Shown piece after piece: positions 12,101-23,800 of a stretch of 64,000 bases of DNA. A program made the translations under genes and the position numbers. Location of the stretch: positions 7,200,437 through 7,264,436 of the forward strand of contig NC_071334.1 of the NCBI RefSeq assembly GCF_027744825.2, given 5' to 3'. The first letter of the stretch is position 1. Every line of letters begins with the position of its first letter. The notes under the pieces are model-generated. The model did not search any database, was not told where the DNA came from, and saw nothing but the letters and a program-made list of their open reading frames with translations. This DNA comes from Synchiropus splendidus (Eukaryota > Chordata > Actinopteri > Syngnathiformes > Callionymidae).

Positions 12101-15100
12101 CCTTTTCCTCATATTTCTTCTACCCTCCCTGGGGACTTGAAGGTTGGTTCTGGATTGATCCAAATCTCGGCTGCACTTCCGACGCCTTCCAGGTCTTTTG
12201 CAACTTCACCGCAGGAGGTCAGACCTGTGTGCACCCACTGGCCCCCAACAAGGTAACACACACCAGCATGTCGCTTCTGTTCAAGGCTCTTGTCTGCTGG
12301 AGAGTCGGACCTGTTCAGAGTTGATGATGGGATTGAGGAAATCTGTGCATCTTATCATTCCACTCGACACCATTTATGCTCCCTTGATGTACGAAATTGT
12401 ACATGTCCGTTTCAAACAATGTTGTCGTCACAGATCACATTCTTCATGTGTTCTTTACGTTGGTATTGCCGTTCACCAATATATCCACCAGGGGGAGCAG
12501 CCCAGAGTCAAAAGTTTATGACAACAGCAAACTCCAAAACCAACATGGCGACTGTGGAAGAGCATGTAGCTCTCGCACAAAAGAGGAAACAGAGGCAGCG
12601 TTGCAGGAGGTGGTGGTCGGTGAGGCTGTTGAATATATCGCGACTGGAGGATGGAGAATTTCCACCATTGTTATGTCTTCTTCATGTCTCATTAGAGCTA
12701 CGTATCGGGGAGGAAAAGCAACACTGCCCACCATTGTTTCCCGTGGTACCGCTCTGTTTGGTCCGTATCCATGAGCTGGAAACATGCAGGAGGGAACGGA
12801 TAGCACAGAACGATCTGTCCAGATCGGTACATAACGTTGAGCATAAATGGGCCTTTAGACTGCTCTTTTTGGAACCTGCTCTAGTCAAAACAGGCAGAGA
12901 TATTATCGAGAATTGTATTGCTATTGCTATGGGTGGTCTATCCTACTGGGTATGTTGAGCCGACACAAAGTGGCGGAGGGAGCCAAAGTTCTTGTGCTGT
13001 CAGTTTTGAAAGGTCTGTTCACACCCGAGAATTGCAGATACACAACTATTTGTAGGCCACAAACTGTCGCAGCTACGTTAGCCCTTGTGTGATGTGGATC
13101 TAAAGCTGTGGAGAAGGCAATTTTGATGGAGATCTCTAGCTCCACGAGGATTTTAATGGCTTTGGTCCCTCACCGCTTGACTTATCAACACACAGAAATC
13201 AATGGACTCACTAAATCCAAATCAATACATGAACCTTTGTGTGACTGTGGTGCCAAAATGTGTTGCTATAGAGCCGGTAGGCAGAATCACTGGCCTCAAT
13301 TGATTTGATTTGTATGGAGTTTAAAAGTGCTGTTTCAGGGCCACCTCGGTTTTAAAAGCATTTTCTTTATGTAGGTCACTTGTGGAGGGGAAAAGCCGAC
13401 TCTGCTTAAGTCGGATTTGGACCGCTATACAATGAAAGGGTTGAGGCGACGGTGAGATGCGTGTTTTCTGCCGTAGCGATGAGTTCATGGGCTTAATGCG
13501 ATGTCTGTGAAATTCATTCCCACTGGCATATGGAAAAGTCAAGAGGCGCGGCACAGAACGCTGACTGAATAATTGGAGTTTACTCGTTGATGGATGACTG
13601 CGCGTCTGAGCTGACAACGCTTTTAATTGTGCGAGGTTTGTCGCCCAATGCTGAGCGTCCAGTGGAGCTCCATCGTGTCTGAAGGACTCGCTCGCCTCTC
13701 GGTCAGTCTTTATGGAACCAAAGCTTTTGTTTCTCTGTGGTAACTTTTGGTTGCGGACTCTTTTGGGACCTTTCACAGAGATTGAGTTTTACATTAAAAA
13801 AGAAAAATCGCTGAAATGGCTAAATGTATGTCTGAGCTCGCTCAACTTTGAGGTATCGTCCTGTTGCCATACTCGATCATAGAGACATCATTCAAAACGC
13901 ACCTCCGTGATGAGGTGCGGCGCCAGGAGCTCTTCAGTCCTTCTGGTTCTGCTGTCAGTGGAAGAACTACAGGCCAAGAGCTAACTGGTAGCGAGGAGAC
14001 GTGTCAGACAGACAGACAATCGTGCTGGCTGATCTGCTAGTTTAAGTTAAGAGCCAGAATCAGTGTTTCGGATCGACGGTTGACTGCCGTCATGGAGCTG
14101 TCGTCATCATCATCACACTTCCTTCAGCACATCTGTGGAATAAATTTCTGAAAAATATTAAATATTCAGGACACTGTTGTCTTTGTGTCCCAAGAATAAT
14201 AGGTGTGGAGTTACTGAAGCACAGAGCTGCACTTTTGATCACCAGTGTGAGTCTTGACTAGCTTAGCAAACATGCTAACGGTTGCTAACATGGAGGTAAT
14301 GTCGTCTCCTTAAACCAACAAATCACGTCCTCTAATCTTCTTGTGAGGACAAACGATAAAAACAACCTGAGTGAAGGAAGTTGAAGACAAATCTCCACAT
14401 CAGCTGATCATCATCATCGCGAGTTCCAAAACACAGCTGATATCGGGTTTGTCATGTGATCACCGCAGACATCGGCCCGTTGTATAGATTAGGAGGTTAT
14501 CAGACATCACTGGCCCGTGATGAGTTTGTTTACTTCCACTGCGTAGCTGAAGTTGGCACATCAACCAGTCCCATCATAGTCCAGCTACTGGCTACATGCT
14601 AGCTTAGTCCAGCTACTGGCTATGTGCTAGCTTAGTCCAGCTACTGACTACATGCTAGCTTAATCCAGCTACTGACTACATGCTAGCTTAGTCCAGCTAC
14701 TGGCTACATGCTATCTCAGTCAAGCTACTGGCTGCATGCTAGCTTAGTCCAGCTACTGACTACATGCTAGCTTAGTCCAGCTACTGGCTACATGCTAGTT
14801 TAGTCCAGCTACTGGCTGCATGCTAGCTTAGTCCAGCTACTGACTACATGCTAGCTTAGTCCAGCTACTGGCTACATGCTAGCTTAGTCCAGCTACTGGC
14901 TACATGCTAGCTTAGTCCAGCTACTGGCTGCATGCTAGCTTAGTCCAGCTACTGACTACATGCTAGCTTAGTCCAGCTACTGGCTACATGCTAGCTTAGT
15001 CCAGCTACTGGCTACATGCTAGCTTAGTCCAGCTACTGACTACATGCTAGCTTAGTCCAGCTACTGTCTACATGCTAGCTTAGTCCAGCTACTGGCTACA

Positions 15101-16072
15101 TGCTAGCTTAGTCCAGCTACTGGCTACATGCTAGCTTAGTCCAGCTATTAATCCCATTATCCAGGTTGCGAAGTGCGACTAAGAGAAATTCAAAATTCTC
15201 TCCAGTCGTCGTACTAAGCTGTTTACATGCATTTTAAAAGTCCGAGCTCAGCCGGACTAACACAATGATTTGGTTTTCTGAGCCGCCATGTGACTGTGTC
15301 CTGTCTACACGTGTATGTGGGGCAGTGAAGCAGCCGACTCTTGCTCTTCAACCTGACCCTGGAGCACCAGGTGTCCCGACTGAGAGTCTTCTGTTATTTG
15401 AAGACAGGACACTGTGGTGGTTATTTCAGAGCGGTAACATGGACAAAGCCTCTTTCAGGGTCTTCATTTCTTGTCTTTGGTGTTGGATCTCTGGAGACCC
15501 TTTGTGCGCAATGCTTCATAACAGTTCACGTTCAGGTGATCCTGCAGCTGCTCGTTTGGTCTTGTGATTCAAATTTAATGACTCTCGTGTCTGTTTTATT
15601 GCCGCAGATGGTATTTGCTGCCGGGAAAGTCCAAATGAAGTTTCTCCATCTACTGAGCTCCGAAGCCAGCCAAAGCATCACGCTCCATTGCCGAGCGGAT
15701 CCTGCCAACAGCACCACTGACAGCTTCAGCGCCACTGGACCAGAACCAACGGAGGACGTCAGACTTCGGTTTCGTGGCTGGAACAAACAGATGTTTGAAA
15801 AAGACACACTACTTGAACCACATGTGCTGCAGGATGAGTGCAAGGTAAGAAGAGCGAGAGGGAGTTTGCGAAAAGGGACCTGCCTTCCAGTGACTCAGAT
15901 GTCCATCCGCTCCTCTCCTCACCAGATCCGAGACGGCAGCTGGCACCAGTCACGCTTCTTCTTCCACACTCAGGACAGTTATCAGCTCCCCATCGTCGGC
16001 GTCGAGGAACCTCTCACGCCGCACCCCAAAAGTCAGCGAAGCATAGAACTGGGTCCGGTCTGCTTCCTTTGA
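110..16072 (+). CDS. col24a1: Collagen alpha-1(XXIV)-like fibrillar collagen, 3' part of gene (19 exons)
   Basis: This is a secreted fibrillar procollagen chain of the type XXIV/XXVII clade, acting in extracellular matrix. The 5' part lies left of the window. Coding exons: 110-166, 2135-2188, 2367-2420, 2657-2710, 3962-4015, 5017-5124, 6155-6262, 6327-6434, 8136-8189, 8278-8340, 9333-9386, 9471-9506, 10453-10488, 10892-10918, 11634-11699, 11816-11984, 12143-12252, 15608-15844 and 15926-16072 (stop TGA). All introns are GT-AG. The reading frame closes through every C-propeptide junction, and the protein ends in the family-typical GPVCFL. The product is 289 residues of helical domain, then a hinge, then a C-propeptide with 8 Cys. 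COL27A1 is the nearest alternative. The neighbours znhit6, ccn1 and ddah1, in the order and orientation of human 1p22, favour COL24A1. Exon calls are seen in the sequence; the paralog choice rests on synteny from memory. Confidence 0.93.
167..2134 (+). other. col24a1 intron; no gene content seen
   Basis: A 1.97-kb intron between the 57-bp and first 54-bp helical exons. The 212-codon open frame on the minus strand (495-1133) has no recognisable domain and looks like chance. The only clear structure is a short 10-bp tandem repeat at 1337-1381. Confidence 0.6.
1337..1381. repeat. 10-bp tandem repeat (gatccactgg)x4.5
   Basis: Four perfect copies of gatccactgg followed by a half copy, inside a col24a1 intron. 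Identity between copies is 100%, implying recent expansion. It contains overlapping GGATCC sites. Confidence 0.9.
2431..2625. repeat. Compound TCTA/TCTG/TCCA tetranucleotide microsatellite
   Basis: About 195 bp of tccA, tctA and tctG tetramers that fill most of the 236-bp intron 2421-2656 of col24a1. It starts about 10 bp after the splice donor and ends about 30 bp before the acceptor, so it probably supplies much of the pyrimidine-rich tract upstream of the AG. Confidence 0.95.
2711..3961 (+). other. col24a1 intron; nothing identified
   Basis: 1.25-kb intron without Gly-X-Y exons, repeats or RNA genes that I can support. The open frames present are short and lack coding character. Confidence 0.5.
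4203..4335 (+). repeat. Degraded tRNA-derived SINE-like repeat
   Basis: The segment has an A-box-like tgagtggttagagctgc, then a B-box-like gggtttgattcc, then a tail resembling the very common fish repeat in which a 'cctttctgtg...gttt..atg.tc.cccc' block follows the tRNA head. Several mutations separate it from that consensus as I remember it, so it is an old copy. It lies in the col24a1 intron 4016-5016. Confidence 0.6.
5125..6154 (+). other. col24a1 intron; nothing identified
   Basis: Intron between two 108-bp helical exons. A 204-codon open frame (5658-6272) runs through the next exon but in a different frame from the Gly-X-Y reading, so it is a shadow. Confidence 0.5.
6435..8135 (+). other. 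col24a1 intron; nothing identified
   Basis: 1.7-kb intron with no extra helical exon, RNA gene or clear repeat visible. Confidence 0.5.
8341..9332 (+). other. col24a1 intron; nothing identified
   Basis: About 1 kb of intron with no extra Gly-X-Y exon or clear repeat visible. Confidence 0.5.
9507..10452 (+). other. col24a1 intron; nothing identified
   Basis: Intron between the two 36-bp helical exons. A Gly-rich reading near 9745-9810 has no splice sites or periodic Gly and is not an exon. Confidence 0.5.
11391..11411. repeat. A21 homopolymer
   Basis: Uninterrupted run of 21 adenines in the intron before the hinge exon. No retroposon body or target duplication is clear upstream, so it is listed as a simple repeat. 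Confidence 0.9.
12369..12857 (+). mobile_element. Non-autonomous DNA transposon (MITE) copy 1 with AGGCCCATTTATG-type ends
   Basis: About 490 bp bounded by ccatttatgctccc on the left and gagcataaatgggcc on the right, which are inverse complements. The same sequence occurs inverted at 57766-58246. Near-identical internal blocks include the stretch around 12473-12560 and its counterpart at 58060-58150. The open frames of 222, 125 and 107 codons here are by-products of the element; no transposase motif is visible. It sits 116 bp after a C-propeptide exon of col24a1. The superfamily is not certain; PIF/Harbinger-like is possible from the TTA/TAA flanks of copy 2. Confidence 0.8.
12858..14577 (+). 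other. col24a1 intron between MITE and satellite; nothing identified
   Basis: Single-copy-looking intron DNA. The 151-codon minus-strand open frame (13321-13776) has no recognisable domain. Confidence 0.45.
14578..15147. repeat. 28-bp minisatellite, about 20 copies
   Basis: Tandem array of a 28-bp unit (agtccagctactggctacat plus gctagctt) in the last large col24a1 intron. Units differ at a few positions: ggctac, gactac, ggctgc, ggctat and gtctac variants. Units 9-12 and 13-16 repeat the same variant order (ggctgc, gactac, ggctac, ggctac), giving a 112-bp higher-order period. The array ends 460 bp before the exon at 15608. Confidence 0.97.
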
Positions 16073-16855
16073 TGTTCTACAGGACCCGCTTTGGACAAAA
16101 CTGACGACCCGGTGGAAGCAAAACAGACCAGTGTGTATCGCTATTTATCAGTTAGTCGTGCTGAGTCATTGGCAGTCAAGTGGTGCTCGGGTTGACTGAA
16201 CACGGACCCACATGAGCTCCGTGACACAACAACCTCTCATCGTCGCTGGCGTAAGCAGGGGGCCGCCACCGAAGGAGCCCTCCGGATGAGCACTGTCAAA
16301 GGTTCAGTGCCAACAGCATGTGGACATGCTGCCACCGACTCCCCACAGTCTCCAGCCCCGCCCGGTCCTGCTTGTCACGACAGATGGCGCTCTACCTCTA
16401 CCTGCTCTTGTGCTTCCTGGATCAGTTGCTGACGTCATAAAAAAATATATTTTAACTGTGTTGTATGTACCGGTTACATCGAGATTTGTTTGTGTTCTTG
16501 TTTTGATCTGGTCACTTGTAATTTATGATTTTAACACACGTCACGTTTCTGATTCTTCAGGGGAAACCTGTCATTGGTGCTGCAACCTCCGTCAGTTATC
16601 ACTCACCTGTCCTGTGTATATATTGGCAACATACTGTATGTTAATTTATAACCTTTTGTCTTTGTGTTATCACATTACTGTACCGCAGTAAATTATACTC
16701 TCAGATTCAAAGTATTTAAGCAGTGTGCGCGGGGAGGGCCGAGTGACTGGCAGCTACAGACGGCCTGAAAACACACTTTAAATTATATCACAAATATCTA
16801 AAGTCTGTAGAGGTTGATGTCGAATATGTAAATAATAAATGTCACATTTTATCCA
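16073..16855 (+). other. col24a1: col24a1 3' untranslated region
   Basis: Non-coding sequence follows the TGA stop and runs to a canonical AATAAA at 16834-16839, after which a T-rich stretch follows. The end is estimated as about 15-25 bases beyond the hexamer. Confidence 0.6.
16834..16839 (+). terminator. col24a1: Polyadenylation signal for col24a1
   Basis: AATAAA about 760 bp downstream of the collagen stop codon. It is the first canonical hexamer seen on this strand after the stop and lies before the znhit6 promoter. Confidence 0.6.
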
Positions 16856-17689
16856 CCAGTGGTGTTTCATTTCCTGACGCTTTCATGAACAGTTACAAGT
16901 GAGAAGAGAAGTCGTCTTCTTTAGTGGCACCGCCTCATGGCGTACACGGATGTGTGTCATGGGTGGCAGGCTATTTTCGAGGTCACTACTAGATACTGTT
17001 AATGTGTTGTAGTCAAGACGGTGTGGAGACCGGAGCACGTGGACCAAGACTGAGACCTAACTGGAACCCGAAGCACAAGCATTCATTTGGTCTACGGTCT
17101 TGACGCAGTCTTGACAGCATCTCTGTCATGATGATGCAAAACCCCAGAAATGTTGCTAAATTTCCCCCTATAAATGGATGTCAACATGCCTGTATGTGAT
17201 TTTGCTGGAGGCATTGTCCCGTCACCAAACTTCCACATACAGGCATCATTTAAAAACCAAAATGCTGACACAGCAGTTGACCTTTTGTAAGTGAAAACAG
17301 TTGAATGTCTTTCAAGTTAGTCCCAGCAATTACAATGGGAGTGAATGTAAGGGACTAATACAAAAATTTAAAAAATGTGTATATAATGATCACACAAGAC
17401 TCAAGCGATAATAGCAGCCGTTATACTGCAGAGTTATTGGCTTTTACAGTCACTGGTGTCATAAAACCATATCACCTGCTGCATTAATGCCAAACAGAGC
17501 ACCAAATCCTGATTTGATTTTTGTCAGTTATGCAAAAGTGTGGTGCCTCACACAGAAGTAGTGCTTTAATACACGCTGATATGACACAGTCACGTGTCAT
17601 TCATAATGCGTACCGATTTATTTCCCCCAACGCTGCTCATTTGAACAACCAACTGACGCCCACTTTGTATGTTGTTCTTGCAGTTGTGA
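16856..17689. other. Intergenic region between col24a1 and znhit6
   Basis: About 0.8 kb of AT-rich sequence between tandem genes. No RNA gene or clear repeat is seen. Confidence 0.5.
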
Positions 17690-17812
17690 CCTACGGACAC
17701 ACGGCGGCGCCGGTGAGCGCAGTGTGACTCGGATCTACCTCTTGTTCGCCGGCGGAAGTAAATGTGTTTTGATGCCGCCGCTGCTCCGGCGTGACTTTCT
17801 TCTGCTGCAGCA
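17690..17812 (+). promoter_or_regulatory. znhit6: znhit6 promoter and 5' leader (CpG-rich)
   Basis: A short CpG-dense block with several CGGCG/GCGCC clusters lies immediately upstream of the znhit6 ATG in otherwise AT-rich DNA. No TATA box is visible, as is usual for housekeeping ribosome-biogenesis genes. The exact transcription start cannot be read from sequence. Confidence 0.6.
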
Positions 17813-17846
17813 ATGTGCTCTGTCGCTTTGCCGACAACAGACGTAA
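17772..17846 (+). promoter_or_regulatory. Possible overlapping upstream ORF in znhit6 leader
   Basis: ATG at 17772 opens 24 codons ([20 protein letters not shown]...) and stops at TAA 17844-17846, past the main ATG at 17813 and in a different frame. Its context (TTG at -3 to -1) is weak, so leaky scanning to the main start, which has G at -3, is expected. It matters only if transcription starts upstream of 17772. Confidence 0.35.
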
Positions 17847-20800
17847 TGTCCTCCGTTGTTGAGGAGAGAAGCCCAGAAGATGAGCTGAGGGGAAAGAAAA
17901 GAAAGATTGCGCTGTCTCAGTGAGTTTTTAGACAACTATAACTCATCGTTTGAAGCGACTGGTTCTACTCTTTTCTCGTGGGAGACTCGAGACACCAAGT
18001 TACTCGAGTAATACCACAGTAACCATCACACAACACTCGTTTAATGCGACGTTTAATAGCGAGCTGTTTCATCCTCTTTTTAACCTCAAGTCTTGAAACT
18101 GCTGAAGTTAACATGTGTTAAATGTTTATTTGTGTCGTTCAGCTTTCAGCCTTATGTGCAATGACGATTTCATTATTAACTGCTTTTTGTTTTTATTATT
18201 ATTATTACAGCTGTGGAGTTTGTGGCTCCGATGAGGCGAAATACAGGTGTCCCGGTTGTTTGACTTACTCTTGCAGGTAAGAGTTGCCTCACTTCTGAAC
18301 TGAACTTTTACGAATCCTAATCCCTGAGGAGCATGTGTCGCCCCCCAAAACAAGGGATGTCAAGCTCAGCAGTGGTTAATTATTGGACATGTATTGTGTG
18401 TTTGTTGGTGTCGCACAGATAGTTCAATAGAGATTGTATTTTGGGCAACATGTAAATAATATTTCAATTATGTTGCATAAGTGTGAGCGATATACATTGA
18501 GTGTTTGACCTGCCATTCATAAAACAGTCCCCCATTCCATACTCTGTACTCAATATTCCACAGTACAAATGTATGGTAGCTCATCGTATAATTGTTTCTC
18601 TAAGGTTTTTAATATCTAGTTTTGAAATTTAAATAAAACTATCTGAGCACAAATGTCTTAGTGGTGTCATTATGGCTGATAAAAACAATGTTATTGTCTG
18701 AATCAAATTTCCAATGAATTATATCTGTAAACATTTATTCAACTTTGTTTTTGGCCAGCCAGTGTGTTACAAATATTGAATTGGTCAGTCTTTGTAATTC
18801 TGACATTATGATAAATTAGCCTGCATATGTCACAATAATTTAAATTTGTGACACCGTCGTGTGTGGGCAGGAGAATAGGGCTGTTATCCACGGGTATCTT
18901 GCAATACAATACGTATCCCTATACAGGAGTGGTGATACGATACATTCCAAAATATATGTTCTGCAATATATTGTAATATTTGTTTACAAGACCCCTCATT
19001 TTTATGAGGGACAGTTGACACTGAGGGATATATGTACATCCTGTTGCTGCGAAGGAATCATGAGGAAGATGTCAGTGTGATGCAGTCATTATTTTGCTGC
19101 TGGGTACCAGTGTTGTAGCAGTGTTGACTGAAGCTACATGGAGCCAAAAGGCAGAGAACACCCTCGACAGGTGGCCAGTTCCCGCCCAGTGCTAGTTGGC
19201 CTTATAACCACTCACACGCTGAATTAGAGTCGACCTGTTTTTGGACAATGGGAGGGAACCTTAGTGCTCAAAGAAGCTTAGTCAGGATGTCGACTTGTAA
19301 CTAGCTGAAACAAAAGGTTGCAGATGTAGATTTAAGTTTAAATTTCTGTGAGTACTTCACGAGTTAAAGGGTTGACTAGATGTTTTAGAGCGGCTGGGAA
19401 ACATCCCAGCTCTCAGTCTGACCTTCCAAACCTTGAGCTTCTTTCTTCAGATGAATTGTAGTTTTCTATAGTTATGCCACTCTTGTGTTACCACACGTTA
19501 TGGTCCAGAGTTTGTGTGAAAAATCCTACTGGTTAAGTGAAGGTTGTATGGAGGGTGCTCAGTGCCACATTGGTATTTTGAGTTAATATATAGAGCCCAT
19601 TACTTTTGCCTTCAAATTCAATTAGTGCACTTTCAGTTATGTAGTTCAAATCCAGTTTTACAAACCACAATATTCATGCCAACGGTTTTCATAATGGACC
19701 CAAATGGCACTCGATCCAAGCCAACACCGTCTGCTTTCATAGCTCATTTACGGATACAGTTACTTTTGCTCCTCAAACTCCTCATAGAGCTGCATTTCAA
19801 AACACTTCTTGGATCATGTTTTGAATAAAAGACGTAGCACACGTGGGTCTGACGTGACACCTGGTGCGCCACACTGTTGCCACTGCGAACAGAAGGATCT
19901 GCAAAAACGCACATGTCTTTCCTCGACTCAAAGTTTCCAGCTGGAGATAGATATTCCTAGTATCCGCTAGATACCCAGATATTCCTGAAGATAGTGCCGC
20001 GACAGCAAATGTCGTCTTGCATGACTCTCCAAGAATAGTCTTCTCCCTCCTGCTGCGTCTCTGCACTGAGCTCATAGCGATTCATCCGAGGTAGATCTGT
20101 ATTCCATCTGTGATGAATCACTGTCCAGCAGTCAGTCACTATTAAACAGTGCTGACTTTTATATGTTTGGAAAAAAAACGATCCGTTACATAACCTCACC
20201 AAACATAGGGAACACTCTTCGTGTTCACCGGATGGTCGTGCGTGTGTTCCCACGTTCTGAAACACGTGGAACATCTCATCTTTGGGCTCCAGCTCAACAC
20301 ACGATGGGATTGGGAACACGATGGTTGACATCAGATCAGGGGCATCTCCTGCCACATGCGCTAGAGCATGCTGACCTTCTCAAACACGCACTGGCTTCCA
20401 CTTATTGACCCTGTTGCTTGGTGCCGCCAGGCATATCAGCGCCAGCCATGGTGCTCCTCATCTTGAGAGAAGTTAGCTCTAGTTGCTCTTTCGGCTCTCA
20501 AAGGTTGGCAGCAAATCTTCAGACCTTGCACTGCTGTCTTTGTTTGAACCTCCATTATGGTTTATGGCGGATGATGTGGCACTAGTTGCTCTAGTTGGTC
20601 TGCCCCGGATGAAATCTCACGTGAGCCAACGTATTAAAATGAAATGGAAACATCAAAACAAACAGAAAATACATGACACATCATGGAGTTGGACAACATC
20701 GTGACGGTTTTTGGCATGTTTCTCCACGGAAAAATCCCAAAAGCAACATAATGACGGAAGTCCGCTGCTTGCAAAACTGAAGTTGTGCATTCTGGCTGGA

Positions 20801-23800
20801 CAAATGAAGGGACGGTCTGTAGCTTGGAGACACATTCACTTCTCATGATTTAAAACTAGCTTTTTATTGTCACCGATTCAGTAAATCCCAAAACTTTCCC
20901 TTCCGCTTTGTTGTTCCTCTATCGTCACTTTATTGTTACTTAGTGCCAGTACCAAGTAAACTGGTACCATCGTAACTGGACCACTGCAGGAACTATAGTC
21001 ACATTGCAAAGATGAAAAGGCCAACACCAAACCCATGCTTTTTTTCTGACTTGGTTCTTCCTCAAAGCTTCGACTGTGTGAAGAAGCACAAGGAGGCGTC
21101 CAAGTGCAGCGGTGTGAGAGACAAAACGGCCTTCGTGAAGCTCACGCAGTTTGATGAAATGACGCTCCTGAGCGGTGAGTGCGTAGAAGCAGGGACAAAT
21201 AAATGAATCGGTCTTCATCCTGTTTGCCATCTCTCTGTAGACTACAGGTTCCTGGAGGACACTGGGAGGTTTGCTGACGCTGCCAACAGAGACCAACTCA
21301 TCAGAGCTCGACCTGACAACCCCAGAGTAAGACACTGAAATTTGGTTGGATGATGGTGTCAACAATTCTGATCACGGTTATTCAAACCATCTTTTATTAC
21401 TTTATTATTCAAACAAAATATTTGGACCTGTGCTGCTGATGACCCTCTCCGTCGGCTGCCTCCATTACTTCTCTTGCGTGATCACCTGGGAGGGAGCACA
21501 GGGTATTGTTGGCCTCAGAGGTGACTACAGAGCTCTGTTGTGAACTTGAAGTCCAGTCACTACCTGATGTTAGTGGAGATCCTCGTCCACCCGTGTGCCT
21601 TGTCCCATCAGCTTCCGTGGCGTCACGGAGGTCTGCTAGCTTCCTCAGCTCCTGGCGTGTGGTGCCATAGGTACCAGTCCTGAGCCGGAGCTGTCCTGCA
21701 GCTCCACTGGTAAATGAGCTTAAGGCTTAGTTGATAGTTTTTCCTCAGAGCTTTACAATCCACACAAGCCACTGGAACTGGAGCTGAGCCTTGTTTGACA
21801 AGTCTACTTCCTTCATGCAAGTAAGAGATGTCTCATATGTGAGGTATCTTGTGATATGATGCATATCGTGATAGAGGTGCGGTGATGGTGATTACGATAC
21901 TGCAAGATCAGCAATATGTTGATTAATATTTGTTAACAAGAGCCTTGATTTTAAGGGGCAAAATAAGCTGAACTCAGTCCAGCAAGACTCTCAGTTAAGT
22001 ATCGAACTCCAACAGAGGGAAACAGCATCTCTAAACAATAAAATAACTCCAAGGTTCAGAAAGAAAATGTTATTTAACACATGACGCAAATGCAGCAACA
22101 TATCCAAGTATTTATAAATAAAACATTAATATAGCCAACTTAAAATATCAACACAATATCCCATATATACAGTTTATATGATACAATATTGCACATTTTA
22201 CCCTCGCGTGAATGGGAATTTAAGGTGTTTGAGTCAAACTTATCTGGACCTATCGCAGAGGCAGCCAAATGTTTTCATCTCCATTATTGATATTGTCATC
22301 TGCTCTCCGCTGACATCTCTGTTTAAGCTCAGCGCATGACATTTGTGGGCTTGTTTTCGTCAGAGTGGGAACCAAAGGTTTGTGCTTCCTTCTGTGGATG
22401 TGCCTCGTGGCTGTTGTTATGTAATGATTATTTTCATGCGTCTCATTCAGCGACAGAGCAGAGACAGGAAATGTGGGAATTAACAACGCTCTGTAACCCA
22501 ACCACGCTGCTTTCAGAAGAATTCCATTTTTCTGCGGTTCCTCCAGCTGGGTCATCCCGACACTCATATTTAATATACTGCGCTCTCTTTTACGGGACTT
22601 TTAAGGTGGCTTGTTCATCAAAAATAATGGAGCTAGTTTATTTGCAGGCAGAGATAGTGTGGCTCCAGGTCTTCTACAGGCGAGTGCCCTGATCTTATTT
22701 AAGACCACGTTCATAAAACCAGGTATTTTTCGATGTGTTTCGTCATGAAGCCAGAGCGAGTGGAGCGCCTGTTTTGTCAGGTTCCATGAGGACGCCCCAG
22801 GAAACGGTGGGATTCTCTTTGCTTTCCAGAGTTAGAATTGAAATATCATCCAGTTAGTGATGCTCATAAATCACAATACTGCAAAAGAGGCAACGCATTG
22901 TTTAGCATCACGCTCATATTCCAGACTGCATTGGCTCATTCTTGTTAATGAAGGCTGCGACAATTTAGACTGTTAAAATGGTCGAATTAAATTGTCTGTC
23001 AGGGTGTGGGAGACACTGTTGGAGTCTCTGTACTCACCTGCATGGATTTCGTGTGAGGCGTTGTGAGACTTAGTGGGTCTTTTAAAATGACAAATATGCC
23101 GACTCGGCTGTCATGCAGGGCTGGAAGAGGTCTGAAGTCTGTGATAGTTGCAGCTGAACACCGCGCTCTGATGGAGGAGCTGAGGGACTCCAATATGGGG
23201 CTGTGGAACAGTATCAATTCCTGCTTATGGATTGACTTTTGACCCATGAAGTGCATCCAGACTTTCTTAACTACCTGATGTTCCTCATCAGATGAAGATG
23301 CTGCTGTCCGCAGTAGAGCCGCTCAGGTTGATGGGGCTCAGGGTGGTTGGTGTTCTCCAAATGTCTATGATCATCTAAACTGTCATTTGAGGTTCCTCTG
23401 GCTTCACAAGGATGCCAGTCGTTCCACCTCTGACCAGTCTGATTTTTTTTTTTTATGTGTAACATTTGTGTTGCGTTCAGGGGAAACATCTGGCTGCCAA
23501 AGCTCGGTCCATGAACATCACGCTGAGGAGCCTCCCCAAAACCTTCACCAGGAGCCGAGAGAACTCCACCTTCTTCCATAAGAAGTAAGTAACGGACCTT
23601 CCATTTCGGCTTCGAACAAGGATGGAAACGTAGCTGGTCTTTCTTTGGCCTTCAGTGTCTGAGCTCAGCTCAGGTGTCATTTAACTGCGACTTTATTCAG
23701 CCCAAAGACCAACAGAGGCAGTGCTTTTCCTCACTATTTATGTCATGATGTTCTATTTCTTTTTCTTTTTTTTTGTGAATATGTCTGTTTAAGGGTGAAG

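Larger units (their letters stand above)
11634..16072 (+). other. col24a1: col24a1 hinge and C-propeptide (COLFI domain) exons
   Basis: Five exons encode the trimerising C-propeptide. 11634-11699 (66 bp) gives a linker starting [15 protein letters not shown]. 11816-11984 holds [18 protein letters not shown] and VCKDLMDC. 12143-12252 holds the conserved WIDPNLGC and the [10 protein letters not shown] segment. 15608-15844 gives [15 protein letters not shown] and the next two cysteines. 15926-16072 ends with QLPIVGVEE and GPVCFL. Eight cysteines are present, the full set expected of a homotrimer-competent propeptide. Phases (0,1,0,0) are consistent across junctions. The 66-bp linker exon is less conserved and is assigned because it alone gives an open, in-phase bridge between 10918 and 11816. 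Bone morphogenetic protein-1-type cleavage would fall in this linker; that is inference. Confidence 0.9.
18277..21067 (+). other. znhit6 intron 2
   Basis: 2.8-kb intron. It contains a hAT-like element (18877-19080) and a degraded tRNA-SINE-type repeat (19142-19262), listed separately. The rest shows nothing recognisable. Confidence 0.5.

Noticed and set aside
12290..12958. 222-codon open frame resembling a gene
   Set aside because: It falls within MITE copy 1, is not conserved as a frame in copy 2 and has no transposase motif.
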